A model generated the notes under the pieces. That model worked only from the letters and a program-made list of their open reading frames with translations. It was not told the origin of the DNA and made no database searches. The position numbers and the translations under genes are program-made. A stretch of DNA of 64,000 nucleotides. Source: Petasospora fabianii. Lineage: Eukaryota > Ascomycota > Saccharomycetes > Phaffomycetales > Wickerhamomycetaceae. Below, piece after piece: positions 26,394-36,497 of this stretch; positions within the stretch are counted from its first letter, which is position 1; each line of letters opens with the position of its first letter. The stretch is from NCBI GenBank assembly GCA_022641835.1, contig CP048717.1:124001-188000 (forward strand), written 5' to 3'.

Positions 26394-27674
26394 TCAGTGC
26401 TTGGTTGGGTCTTGTCTCTTGAGAACCTCCACAGCAGGACCGAGAAGTCTTTGGAACCCACTCTTTCCCAATGTAGCAACCTCAACGGCAGTTGTTGCAA
26501 TAACAGATGCTTGTCTTGGAGTGTCGTTAAGAAGAGCAACTTCACCAAAGTAGTCACCACGCTTTAGCTTTGTCAATACACCTTCGGCACTCTTGGAAAC
26601 CTCAGCTTCACCATTCTCAATCAAATAGAAATTCTCACCAACTTCACCTTCTTTGATGATCACTTCACCTGGCTTGTATGATTCAGTTTCAAGGGCATCA
26701 GCAAGTTTGGAACGTTCATAACTCGAAAGACGTGAGAGGACAGGCACCTCCTTAAGGAAAGACTCATACATTTGTCTCTTTCTTGACGTCTTGGCCAACA
26801 AAATTCTTCTAAATGTCAATCTGTCAAGCGCCCACAATGTAACATCCGTCTCAGCTAAAACCGTGGCTGCTCTTGGTGAATTGTACATGAGAGCCAATTC
26901 ACCAAATGAAGAACCAGGACCAGAAGAGGCAACTTCGGTACCATCAACAAGGAAACTCACTTTACCTTCTTCCAATACGTAGAAATAGTCACCTTCATCA
27001 CCTTGTTTAGTCACTTCTGAACCCGCTGTAAGTTTAACTTCTTTCAAAGCACCAATCACCGTGGACAACGAGTCAGCATCAAGAGCAGAGAACAAAAAGT
27101 TTCTAGCAACGGCAACACTGAGACGGGCAAGTTGTTCAGCAGTCTTTGGAATAACAGGGGCCTTCCAATCGTCGTGAATACCATTAGGATTCAAAGTCTC
27201 TGCACTGACAGAGGTTCTTCTATTAGCATTGAAAGAAGATGGAATGTTAACCGATTGCGGCGTAGTGACAGAACTTCTTCTAAATGGTTCAGAGGCAATT
27301 GGATCCACAGTGGTGTTAGCATGTCCACCAGTTTCACCACCAACGGCGAAATCTGTCTTAAACAGTCCTGGAGCTGATGGATCCTCATCATCAGCGCGTG
27401 TATGTGGGTCGTTATCTCCAAATGGTTGCTTAAACAATGGTTGTTGTTCAGTCTCAGGTGTTGCCGTAGAACCACTGTTCTGAGATCTCTGAGGGAAAAG
27501 AGAGATTCCAAGAGTACGTGCCTTTGGTTCAAGCCCCCATTGATGCTTACGTTGCTCTTCAAGACGCCCCAGGAAGTAGTTAGCGCAAAACTGCAGCACA
27601 TCCGCTGGCTGTTGACGCAACACCTCCTTGTTGAGCTCGTTCAACTCAGTAACGTAATCCTTCGGAAGTGACAT
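26394..27674 (-). CDS. BCY1: cAMP-dependent protein kinase regulatory subunit
   Basis: 426 residues; binds and inhibits the PKA catalytic subunits until cAMP releases them. The N-terminal docking domain is YVTELNELNKEVLRQQPADVLQFCANYFLGRL (about 7-38). A disordered linker holds the inhibitor site RRTSV at 152-156 (Ser in the P position, as in type II subunits) and a second PKA-like site RRSSV at 132-136. Two cyclic-nucleotide domains follow, with phosphate-binding cassettes FGELALMYNSPRAATV and FGEVALLNDTPRQASV. It is near the 416 residues of baker's yeast. It is convergent with ERG28. Confidence 0.96.
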   Translation of the reverse strand: MSLPKDYVTELNELNKEVLRQQPADVLQFCANYFLGRLEEQRKHQWGLEPKARTLGISLFPQRSQNSGSTATPETEQQPLFKQPFGDNDPHTRADDEDPSAPGLFKTDFAVGGETGGHANTTVDPIASEPFRRSSVTTPQSVNIPSSFNANRRTSVSAETLNPNGIHDDWKAPVIPKTAEQLARLSVAVARNFLFSALDADSLSTVIGALKEVKLTAGSEVTKQGDEGDYFYVLEEGKVSFLVDGTEVASSGPGSSFGELALMYNSPRAATVLAETDVTLWALDRLTFRRILLAKTSRKRQMYESFLKEVPVLSRLSSYERSKLADALETESYKPGEVIIKEGEVGENFYLIENGEAEVSKSAEGVLTKLKRGDYFGEVALLNDTPRQASVIATTAVEVATLGKSGFQRLLGPAVEVLKRQDPTKH

Positions 27675-28080
27675 AGTATGTCAATCGTGTATGTGTGTGT
27701 AATTGCCCTGTGACCAATTGTAAGTCTTAGGCCTTAATCAAAGTTAACCCCAGTTAGGGGCGTCTTATTAACGAGGGGGTGTTGTTGAGATTTATCTTTG
27801 AATTCCAGAGATTTCGCGAATAAGCGGTAGGAGCCACATCTCTTACTTTTATTCTGATTAAGACGGCACGTGATCTACATATCAAGTATAATTAATCCCC
27901 TTTTATTCTTTACCCTTGACTATTAAATCCCATTAAAAATCAATCAACCCATCTAAAATACATATAAATCTCAAGAAAACACTCAAGTAGCAGGAACAGA
28001 AACAAAAAAAAAAACAAAAAAACAAAGAAAAGAAAAAGTGTGCTGTCATCAATATCAATCATCATCAATCATCAACCCTG
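27675..28080. other. BCY1 promoter / SPP41-like terminator
   Basis: 406 bp between two minus-strand genes. It contains an E-box-like GGCACGTGATC near 27865-27875 and A-rich tracts at 27990-28040. No gene. Confidence 0.5.
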
Positions 28081-29967
28081 TCAAGCACCAACCTTCTTTG
28101 GACGGTCTGGAGGTCTCTGGAAGGCACCGGGTTTGCGAAGGCCAAAAGTTGGCTTCTTTGGAACACCAAACTTTGGACGCATGAGCTTAGGTGCAGCTTT
28201 TGGAGATGTTGTAGATGCCGTAGCGGTAACAGTAGTCGTGGCGGTGGAGGAGGCTGGTTTCGTAATTGGTGGTACGCTTGAAGAAGCAGATGTGCTCTCA
28301 CCAGTTGCAGGAACCGATTGTGTTGAAGTTGGCTCTTTCTTGAAAGGCACCGGACGGGCCAGAACAGATTTTAAGGAGGCAGATGTAGTGGTTTGAGCCT
28401 GTTGTGTTGATGTTGTGGCCCTTGGTGCCGGTGGAGCGGCAGAAGGACGAGGTGGAGCAACAATGGCTTTCACAGGAGCTGGAGCTGAAGTTGCGGTTGG
28501 AGTTGGAGTTGGAGTTGGAGTTGGAGTTGGAGTTGGCTTAGTAGGTGGTGTGGATGAAGTACTTGGACGAGGAGGGGCAACAACTGGACCTGGACCTGAT
28601 GCTGGTGGTTTGGTAACCTGTGGAGCAGAAGCAGTAGGAGTCTCAGCATCTGGCTTAGATACAGTGGCAGATGGAGTTGCAGTCGTGGATGATGGAGTTG
28701 GCACCGATGGCGAATCATCAACCATCTTTCTCAATGGGATCAATGGAATCTTAGCCTTCTTAAGAGAGAAGCTCGATAATACATCACTAGTTCTCTTCTG
28801 TGGCAAGGTCTTAACAGGTGGGGAACTTGCAGGCACAGATGGAGTAGCGCTAGTAGTAGCATGTTGCGAAGGAGCCGACTGCGGGTATGTGACAACAGTT
28901 GGCTTGAGAACTGGACTACCCGGCTGTGGATTAGGAACAACATGTGGTTGAATTCTCTGCTGAGTTGTATCTGAAGATGTCTGAACACTCTGATGCGACT
29001 GTTGAAGTTGATTGAACTGACTCGTGGATCCCAACAACGCAGAGAACTCAAGATCACCAAGCTTAGCAGCAAGAGAAGCAGCATCCTGATGGTTCTGCTT
29101 ATCAATTGATTCAGTGTTGACCTTGAAGGCAGAGACAGAACCTTTTGGCAAACCTGGAAGATCCTCGATGATATCTTTATCAGGAGGTGGTGTAGATGGC
29201 TGAGAATTATGACTCAAAGCAGTAGTAACCAATTGGCCAATGAGTCTTGTCAGTGTCTCCTGATTCAAAGCCTGAACTTCCATCCGACTCATGTTTTCAG
29301 TGATAGCAGCGGCTAAATCATCAAAGTTGGCACTTCTAATGATTCTTCTGTTCTTTCTCTTTTCAAATTCGGTCTCAATCCACTCAGTCTTCTCCGCACT
29401 ATTCTCAGGACCATATAACTGCAATGCCCTCTTCTTCAATCTGGCTCTAAGATCATTGTTTTGGTTCTTGAGCTTGTTTGCATCTCTCCATTTCTTCTTA
29501 CGCTCACGATTTTCAAGTCGTATTCTCTCCTTCTGTTGCTCCGGGGTTTCATCCTTTGGTGTCCCAGACTTCTTCTTCGATGGCTTGACCTCATGCATAG
29601 GTGAACTCTGCTGTTGAGTGTTGGCCAAGGCCTGTGTAATAGCAGTACTAATCAAGTTTGTCAACTCAGATGGCAAGTTCGGCAATATCGAACCAACATT
29701 AATCGGCTGAGACTGTGAAGCTGAAGATCCAGGAACAGCTGATGTACCACTAACAGATGAAGCTGGCCTGACCTGCGACGAACTGTCTGATGAAGAGGCA
29801 TCATCTGGCTTCTTGAACATCTGATGGGCCAATGACAGGGCTGACTCAATACTAGAACTCTCATCCTGTGGCTCAGCTGGGAAGGAAAATACAGGAACAT
29901 CACCTTGAGTCTGTTGACCAGACTGACCAACCTGGTGCTGTTGTTGCTGCTGCTGTGGTTGTGGTTG

Positions 29968-29998
<31 letters not shown>

Positions 29999-30635
29999 TG
30001 TGAAACAGCCTGTTGCTGTGATGATGTACCTGGCTGGAGATCAAGCTGGACAGGCTGTTGATGTGCAACCCCCTGCTGAGATTGTGGTGCGGTCGGCTGA
30101 GGCTGGGCCTGTGACTGTACTGGATGCTGTTGTGATGGCGTCGCGATGGATTGTTGTGGTGTTGTAGGCTTCTGCACCTTAGACGCGTCCTTCTCCACAT
30201 TTTTCTCCTCCTGCAACTTGGAGAAGTACTTACCACTCGACATCGTGGACCGACTAAGAGCCAAAGTCTCAGCGATGGACAGGGATGCCTTCTTCTTTTG
30301 CTTCTGCTTGGCAGAGTTGGCAAGATCAATGGATGTATCTTTTGAAAGAAGAACAAGAGGTGGTGCCTTCTTCACAGAGTCAATGATGGAATTGGCTGGA
30401 GCTGGCTTTGGCTGCTTTGGCTCAGTCTTCGAAGCATCAGGCACGGCAGTTGGGGGTTGTGGAAGCTGTTGTGTCTGTGGTAAGGGTATCTGTGGGATGC
30501 GACTCTGCTTGTCATCCCCAACTAAGGCTGGGCCCTGTGGGAGAGCGCCCTGCGTCACCGAAGTAGGTTGACCCAGCGAGCTGGCAGCTTGCTGGGCCTG
30601 TTGCTGCTGCTGGGCCTGCTGTTGTTGGACAAGAA

Positions 30636-30675
<40 letters not shown>

Positions 30676-32020
30676 AAGAAGCTTCTGTTGCTGCTGAATC
30701 TGCTGTTGAAACTGAACCTGCAAACTCTGAGGAAGATGCTGAAGATTCTGTGAGAATGGAATACCTGGAATAGTGAATTGCGGGCCAACTGTAGCAAAGT
30801 TTGGAACCTGACTAACAGGTGTCTGGTCTTTCTTCTTCTTGGTGGTTTTCCTTGGCTGTCTTGGCTTCTTCTCCTTCGGTGGTTTCTTCTCCTTAGGGAC
30901 CTTTGGAACTCTCTTCTTCGTAGTCTTAGCGGGCTGCTCTGCAGCCGGATGTGTCAGCAACTGACCAAGAATCTCATTCTGAGCATCACCACTGATGTTC
31001 ATACTCTGCAACAACGAGTTTGGATCCTCAACGGCCAACGCCAATGCATTTTGCATGATCTGATTCATATCAATCTCATCCTCATCAATGTTGATTGGTC
31101 CCTGTGAAGCATTCTGCTGGTTATGACCCTCAGCCTCGGCCTGTGCATCAACAACATTTCTCACTAACTCGGCAAGGGCATCCTTAAATGGGTCATCATG
31201 GTCAGCTTCGTGTTCTTGCATTGGCTGTTCAGTCTGTTTGGTAGTGGACTTTTGATGTTCATTCAATGTTTCCAAGATCTGAGCTTGCAATTCCCGTTCG
31301 TACTGATCTTCCAAAGCCTGGTCATGGGAGCTAGTCGCATCATGCTCCGTCTGGTGTGACTGTTGGGGTTGATCGTTCGTGGCATCAGCAAATGCTTCCA
31401 TAATCTGGTTCTGCAACTGAAGTTCATACTCATCTTGCGTCTGTTGAGGTTGCTGATCCTCCTGAGGTTGCTGATGAGCCTGCTCATGATTCACCTCCTG
31501 TGTGACCTTCTGTTGTTGGGAGTGATCAGCACTTGGGGCCTGTGGTGTCTCCGAAGCGGAGTGAGACATCTCACCTTGCATTTGTCCACTTGCATTGAAA
31601 GCATCCATGATTTGACGTTGAAGATCCTGCTCAAAGTCATGATCTGTTCGTTCTTGATCTGTTGGGGCTGTCGTAGAGGCTGCATCACCGGTCTCTCCAA
31701 GAGCATCCATGATCTGTCTCTGCAACTCTTGCTCGTAGTCGACTTGAGCTTCAGTGCTTTGTGCCTCTTGTTGCCGTGTTGATTCCTCAGAATGATCTTG
31801 TGGATGCACCTCATGTGGAGCCTGCTCATGAGACTCCTCGTTGAGATTGAGCTGTTGTCTTAGGCTCTCTTCCAACTCAGCAGACTGTCGTTCTTGACGC
31901 TGTTGATCTTGTTCGAATTGCTGAGCCAATTGTCTCTCCACTTCCTTAGCAAACGAGTCATCATCGTCACCAGCACCAGTCCGATCTTCACTATGCTCCT
32001 GTTGTGATTGCCCAGCGTCA

Positions 32021-32078
<58 letters not shown>

Positions 32079-32340
32079 GATTCTCTTGTTCATGTCGTTG
32101 TTCGTGTTCTTGTTGATGTTGCTCGAATTGAGCCTCGAGCTGTCTTTGAATCTCCTTCTCAAAGTCATCGGTAGAATGGTTGGCGATATCGACTTGGATA
32201 TCAGCTTCTTCTTGTTGTTGCTGTTGTGGTGGTTCATCATGCATGGCATCTTGTTCGATACCTTCCATGGCCTGCTGAACAACCGAAGCAAGGTCAGCCT
32301 CACTGAAGGGCACCTCATCATTGTTACCTTCCATGGACAT
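28081..32340 (-). CDS. SPP41: Large polyglutamine nuclear protein, SPP41-like
   Basis: 1419 residues, close to the 1435 of yeast Spp41, a negative regulator of spliceosome genes. The N-terminal part repeats a motif of the form YExQLQxQIMEAFxxA at least five times (for example YEQELQRQIMDALGET, YELQLQNQIMEAFADA, YERELQAQILETLNEH). Then come PFKDALAELVRNVVDAQ and IMQNALALAVEDPNSLLQ. Basic stretches KKRVPKVPKEKKPPKEKKPRQPRKTTKKKK look like nuclear localisation signals. A conserved basic block RIRLENRERKKKWRDANKLKNQNNDLRARLKKRA, of the DUF3020 type, lies near residue 940. The C-terminus is Pro/Ala/Thr-rich with a PTPTPT run. The Spp41 assignment rests on length, layout and the basic block. Confidence 0.7.
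28498..28533. repeat. (GGAGTT)n coding minisatellite
   Basis: Six copies of GTTGGA on the plus strand, encoding the Pro-Thr repeat of the SPP41-like protein on the minus strand. Confidence 0.85.
32023..32079. repeat. Pure (TTG)19 tract, encodes polyglutamine
   Basis: Nineteen uninterrupted TTG units, read as CAA (Gln) in the SPP41-like gene. Two further Gln tracts in the same gene, near 29937-30000 and 30600-30677, mix CAG and CAA. Confidence 0.95.
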
Positions 32341-33549
32341 GAGGGCCCTATGTGTTGTTGTTATTGTTGTTGGTAGTGTACCTTGGTTTGTTGATGTGTT
32401 TGTTTACACTTGACGCGTTATGCGGGGACGTGTTATACACGGTAGGGTTGAGCCCTGGTGGCCAAAGCTGATGAGTGCTCCGTGACAAGAGGTATAAAGA
32501 GTGTATAGAGCCTGTGGAAATGTGTCTATGTCCGTCTTAAAGAGATACTGGATAGACAATATGCGCACAGGGTAGTGTGGGGTATATCTGAAGGCTTGGT
32601 GTGATGATGTTCTGTAGCGTAAACAGATAGGGTTCCTAGTGACTGTTTACGTGACTGTGAAAATTTGCAACCTTCATCACTCCGGATTGGCCGCAGTTGC
32701 GATTTTACAGGGTGGTTTGTATGCATGGTGCTCGGGTTTATTTACTATTTGCTGGATAGATTTTCCCATTTTGACAGGGATCACCGCGAAACGGTGGACG
32801 AGAGGAACGTACTCAAAGTTTCATGTAAATGCTGCTCACTAGCGTAATCGTGAGAATCGTTCTCGTATCCAGAGCAACGGTCCAAATGCTTTTCGATCTT
32901 ATCAATGATATTTCCCTTTTAAGGTTAACTTAATGCCTTTCGAGGCTCATTTGGGGCTTTGATTCCGCTGTTGTCCGTGATTCTGTAGGCATGACTCTTT
33001 AGCATGTCCCAAGGACCACAGATTCAACTGTGAGGTTCTCCAATTATACAACACAATGCTAGGTGTTCCCCAGATTCTTAGTCACAGACATCCTCAACCC
33101 TATATACTCCCTCAAGATCCTTTTCGTTGATCCCATTCCCACTTGGGCGTTGTACAGCTCTGTTTGCCAACTATTTTACTCCCTTTGCTTCCTTTGCTTG
33201 AATGCATCATACATCTGATATACACCCCTCATAGCTAGTTTGGGCCTTTAAGATATTACTTCACCGCAAAGCCTGAGGATAGATCTAGAGTACACCTACA
33301 TAACGTTTCATTCAACAATCCTTGATTTGACACTCTACTTCGGTAAACGAGTATAGACTTAAAACAATAACTCAAGTGTCTATTACTTGCATAGCAGACT
33401 GTTGTCTACCAGACCCCTAATTTATAGATTCAATACATATGAATACCTACATGAACATCTTTCTAAATCGATTCTATTTTGTTTTGTGCGGAGTTCGCTT
33501 GTTATTTTCATTCTTTCTCTTGCCAATGTGTTGATGTATATTGGTATTC
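32341..33549. other. Long promoter region of the SPP41-like gene
   Basis: 1.2 kb between the SPP41-like start and the FMP42-like stop. One ACGCGT lies at about 32413-32418 and a TGTTTAC occurs near 32398 and 32643. I see no conserved open frame and no RNA gene. Confidence 0.5.
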
Positions 33550-35097
33550 TCACTGCGGCAAATCAGACACAGGAGCCCTTTCAGCCTCATTTTCGATACC
33601 TCTTCTTGCAATGTGCTTTGTCTCTTTCAAGATGTAAGTGATCAAAGCGGTACCAAATATAACTGTACATGAGACCAACATCACATTGACTGGAGTTGGG
33701 TTATTGTTATAGTGCTGTTTTGTAAAGTAATCAAAAGCTGTCTGGAAGTAGTTGAAGAATCCAGAAATACACATCATCAAACCGTAAACTTGGCCAAAAG
33801 TGTTGAAACCAAACACCTTGGCACAATAATCTGATACTGCGGTATAGTAGAATGGTCTGTAGACAACGAGGAAGAAGATACCAATGAGGTTGATGTAGAA
33901 ATTGGATACTAGACCACAGACACCAATGATCAATGAAACGATAGTGAGGATCATGAGGACGTGCACTGTTTTCAAATTATCGAGGATAATTCCGATGAAT
34001 GGGATAGCAATGACACCACCTAATGGTAGGGCAACGTCAAAGATTCCATTGATTGATGCAGCGAGTTCAGGACCGAGTAAATATTCCTCTTGAGAGCGGA
34101 TTGTAGCGACAAAGTAATTAATTCTAATCATTTGAATAGCACAAAGCATACACATGAGGAAGAAGAATGGTGATTTGAGTTGTTGTGAGACTGGTTCACC
34201 ATCGAGGATTCCAAAGATGTTACCTGACTTTTGAGTGAGTTCTTGTTCAATGTACTCTTCATAGACAGATTTACGACGGGATCCATCAGCAAGCATCGAT
34301 GTGTTAAGAGTTTGTTGCTGACCACCATAATTTTCAGCATTAGCGCTGAGCAAGGATGTTCTCTCGTCAGCGTCAGCGATGATACCACTTCCATCGTCAC
34401 CTTCTGGCAATTGACCATTCTCATCAAGTCCCTCGATGAGAAGCTTTTGCACGTTACCCATTGTCTTGTAAGAGTCCGTTGGCATGATGAATAGTTGGCA
34501 AAGGAAGATGAAGAGTGGTACCACAAGGAAGATAGTAAAGAACTTGCGGAGCGGGAGGTGGGTCACGTTCTGGTAGATGAGACGGTAACCCAAGAAGACA
34601 GCTGAGGATGTATCAAAGGCACCAGTGAGTAAAGCAAGGATCATACCCGAGTATTTTGGGAATGAGTTTGCCAATTGGAAACTAGAGATGAAGACGAATG
34701 GTCCACCGATAGCCAAGAACAGATAACCGATGATGAATGGATCTGGGATGATAGCGTTGAAGAATTGAGCGAGTGTGAGGGTTCCCAATGTGATAAGGAT
34801 TGATCCAATCAATCCGCACACACGAGGACCTTTACGATCGAGAATGTTACCAACGAGTAAGGCACAGACGTTTGTCATCATGGCGGCAACGGTGAACATC
34901 TTGTTAAGCTTGAGGTCCTGAGCTACACACACCTCGGACGAATCTTCGGGGCATAGCCAATGGTAAACGCCCTCAGAGATGAGGATAGGCTTGAGGGCGG
35001 CAAACCCAAACACCGGACCTGCTGCGAAGAAGCACCAGAGGATGGCACAGAAGCACTGGATGATACGCGTGCGGACGGATGGTAGGTGCTGAGCCAT
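33550..35097 (-). CDS. FMP42: Major-facilitator transporter, Fmp42 / SLC43-like
   Basis: 515 residues with 12 predicted membrane helices and a long central cytosolic loop (about 220-295). The first helix region is RIIQCFCAILWCFFAAGPVFGFAALKPILISEGVYHWLC. The loop between TM2 and TM3 has NILDRKGPRVCGLIGS, the MFS G-x3-D-R-x-G/R motif. Later helices hold FVFISSFQLANSFPKYSGMILALLTGAFDTSSAVF. This order fits yeast Fmp42 and the SLC43 (LAT3/4) amino-acid transporters, with vacuolar or mitochondrial location uncertain. The C-terminal VFGFNTFGQVYGLMMCISGFFNYFQTAFDYF is also typical. Confidence 0.85.
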   Translation of the reverse strand: MAQHLPSVRTRIIQCFCAILWCFFAAGPVFGFAALKPILISEGVYHWLCPEDSSEVCVAQDLKLNKMFTVAAMMTNVCALLVGNILDRKGPRVCGLIGSILITLGTLTLAQFFNAIIPDPFIIGYLFLAIGGPFVFISSFQLANSFPKYSGMILALLTGAFDTSSAVFLGYRLIYQNVTHLPLRKFFTIFLVVPLFIFLCQLFIMPTDSYKTMGNVQKLLIEGLDENGQLPEGDDGSGIIADADERTSLLSANAENYGGQQQTLNTSMLADGSRRKSVYEEYIEQELTQKSGNIFGILDGEPVSQQLKSPFFFLMCMLCAIQMIRINYFVATIRSQEEYLLGPELAASINGIFDVALPLGGVIAIPFIGIILDNLKTVHVLMILTIVSLIIGVCGLVSNFYINLIGIFFLVVYRPFYYTAVSDYCAKVFGFNTFGQVYGLMMCISGFFNYFQTAFDYFTKQHYNNNPTPVNVMLVSCTVIFGTALITYILKETKHIARRGIENEAERAPVSDLPQ

Positions 35098-35399
35098 CGT
35101 GGTATTGATAGATGATGTAACTATCTATATGTGTGTGAGGAGGTTGTCGACAGTAGTGATCAACCGCCCGGTATAAATAGGTGGAAGTAAGGGGCTGCCC
35201 ACTTGCGGTCCCTTATCTCTGCTGTCTCTTTTTTTTTTCGCGGTGACGGCACCGGGCAGCACCGCTCGCAAAAGGCCGAGATACAAGAGAGCAGCAGAAG
35301 CAGCGGCATCGGCGGATGAGATGATGATTCAATTACGACAATGTGGTGGTTACGAGGGAAGGAAAAAGAAAGAAAAGGGGGGGGAGAGAGACATAAAAC
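35098..35399. other. FMP42 promoter / histone-fold gene terminator
   Basis: 302 bp; includes TATAAATA near 35172-35179 (about 75-82 bases before the FMP42 start on the minus strand), a T9 run and a G8 run at about 35376-35384. Confidence 0.5.
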
Positions 35400-36221
35400 T
35401 CACCACATGTAGTTTGATGTATCGAGTATCGCCGAGCCCTCGTATACAGCAGCCGCAGCCTCAAGCATCTCCGTCGGACGGTGCGTTGTGTGGGGACGGT
35501 GCATCTCCAAGAACAAAAGAAGGTCTTGTGTTTCAAGTGACTCTGCGCCACGATGATGGCTCAACTCGGCGGCTCCGCCAACAATGTCCTCTACAAACTC
35601 CTCAAGGGCTTCTTGCATCAATGATAGTGTCTCTTGGTCTAGCGCCTTAGCCGTCCAGTTCCCATCAAGTTCATCGTCGTGCATATCATCGATAAGACCC
35701 TGTAGCTTCCCTGCAGTGACGAGTTTCCATCCAGCAGGACGCATAATGGACCTTCTCAAGGGAGTTGGAGTGTGATGAGAATCTCGTGGTCGTACCTCAA
35801 CATGCGGTTCCTCATATTCATTTATCGATGTTCTTGATGCGTTTGGATCCCTGATGGATACAATAGGAGCCCTATGGAGCTCTCTCTCAACGTAACCAAA
35901 CTCCCTAATATATCTATCGTGCGCATCCCACCATTCCTGCGGGTATTCAATAGGCATGGGCGGATGTTTCCGGTTCAATTGATAATGGAACGTATGTCCT
36001 GCCCTTTCAGGCACCATTGCTGATTCATCGAACCGCATATATCTGATCATGTGTGGTGGGAGTGTAGATACATTGATGCCATATGTTTCAGTATGATGAT
36101 TAACAAACTGGTCAGTCGTAACAATCAAATTGGTGTTATCAGACGACACTGGACGCGACGACGAGATATCCATCAAGTTTGTAGAATCCGTCATCTGTGA
36201 ACTCGTGAGACGATTGGTCAT
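35400..36221 (-). CDS. TAF12-type histone-fold protein
   Basis: 273 residues. The C-terminal region 167-243 reads as a histone fold: LVTAGKLQGLIDDM, then ALDQETLSLMQEALEEFVEDIVGGAAELSHHRGAESLETQDLLLFLEM. The helix-2 to helix-3 part (EEFVEDIV...HRG...LETQDLLLFLE) is the pattern of TAF12, shared by TFIID and SAGA, where baker's yeast has DDFVDNV...HRKSDTLE.KDVQLHLE. The 166 residues before it hold YPQEWWDAHDRYIREFGY and lack the Gln-rich region of yeast Taf12. Some yeasts (Candida albicans) have two TAF12 variants, so this could be the second one. The tail after the fold (TEMLEAAAAVYEGSAILDT) is not of the Taf12 type I know. Confidence 0.65.
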   Translation of the reverse strand: MTNRLTSSQMTDSTNLMDISSSRPVSSDNTNLIVTTDQFVNHHTETYGINVSTLPPHMIRYMRFDESAMVPERAGHTFHYQLNRKHPPMPIEYPQEWWDAHDRYIREFGYVERELHRAPIVSIRDPNASRTSINEYEEPHVEVRPRDSHHTPTPLRRSIMRPAGWKLVTAGKLQGLIDDMHDDELDGNWTAKALDQETLSLMQEALEEFVEDIVGGAAELSHHRGAESLETQDLLLFLEMHRPHTTHRPTEMLEAAAAVYEGSAILDTSNYMW

Positions 36222-36354
36222 CTTTCTTCTGTCAGTAATTGGAATAAAACTGTACTATTCTAATGTCTTTGTTAGTGTTAATAAAGCTGTTGGTATAGAC
36301 GCGCGTTTCTATGGAAACACAATTCAACCATATTTTTCGCGAATTTAATCTATA

Positions 36355-36422
36355 GCTCTATATACAATCTATACAATCTATATAATCTATAGTCAATCTA
36401 TAGACAATCTAGAGTCAATCTC
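36355..36422. repeat. Degenerate CAATCTATA tandem repeat
   Basis: About seven copies of a 9-11 base unit (CAATCTATA with TAATCTATAG and CAATCTAGAG variants), AT-rich, between the histone-fold gene and MPD1. Confidence 0.85.
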
Positions 36423-36497
36423 TGTTGTACAATTCGATTTATTAGTTTATTGTATTTATTATATGTATTTTCTTCTCCTCTATTTGGCAAAGAGAGT

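Noticed and set aside
31860-32321. Poly-Asn and poly-Leu frames alongside the SPP41-like gene
   Set aside because: They are other-frame readings of the CAA/CAG repeats in the real gene.
35380-35410. Splice donor GTGAGT overlapping the stop codon of the TAF12-like gene
   Set aside because: No AG acceptor with a branch site follows within a normal yeast intron length, so the stop at 35400 is taken as real.
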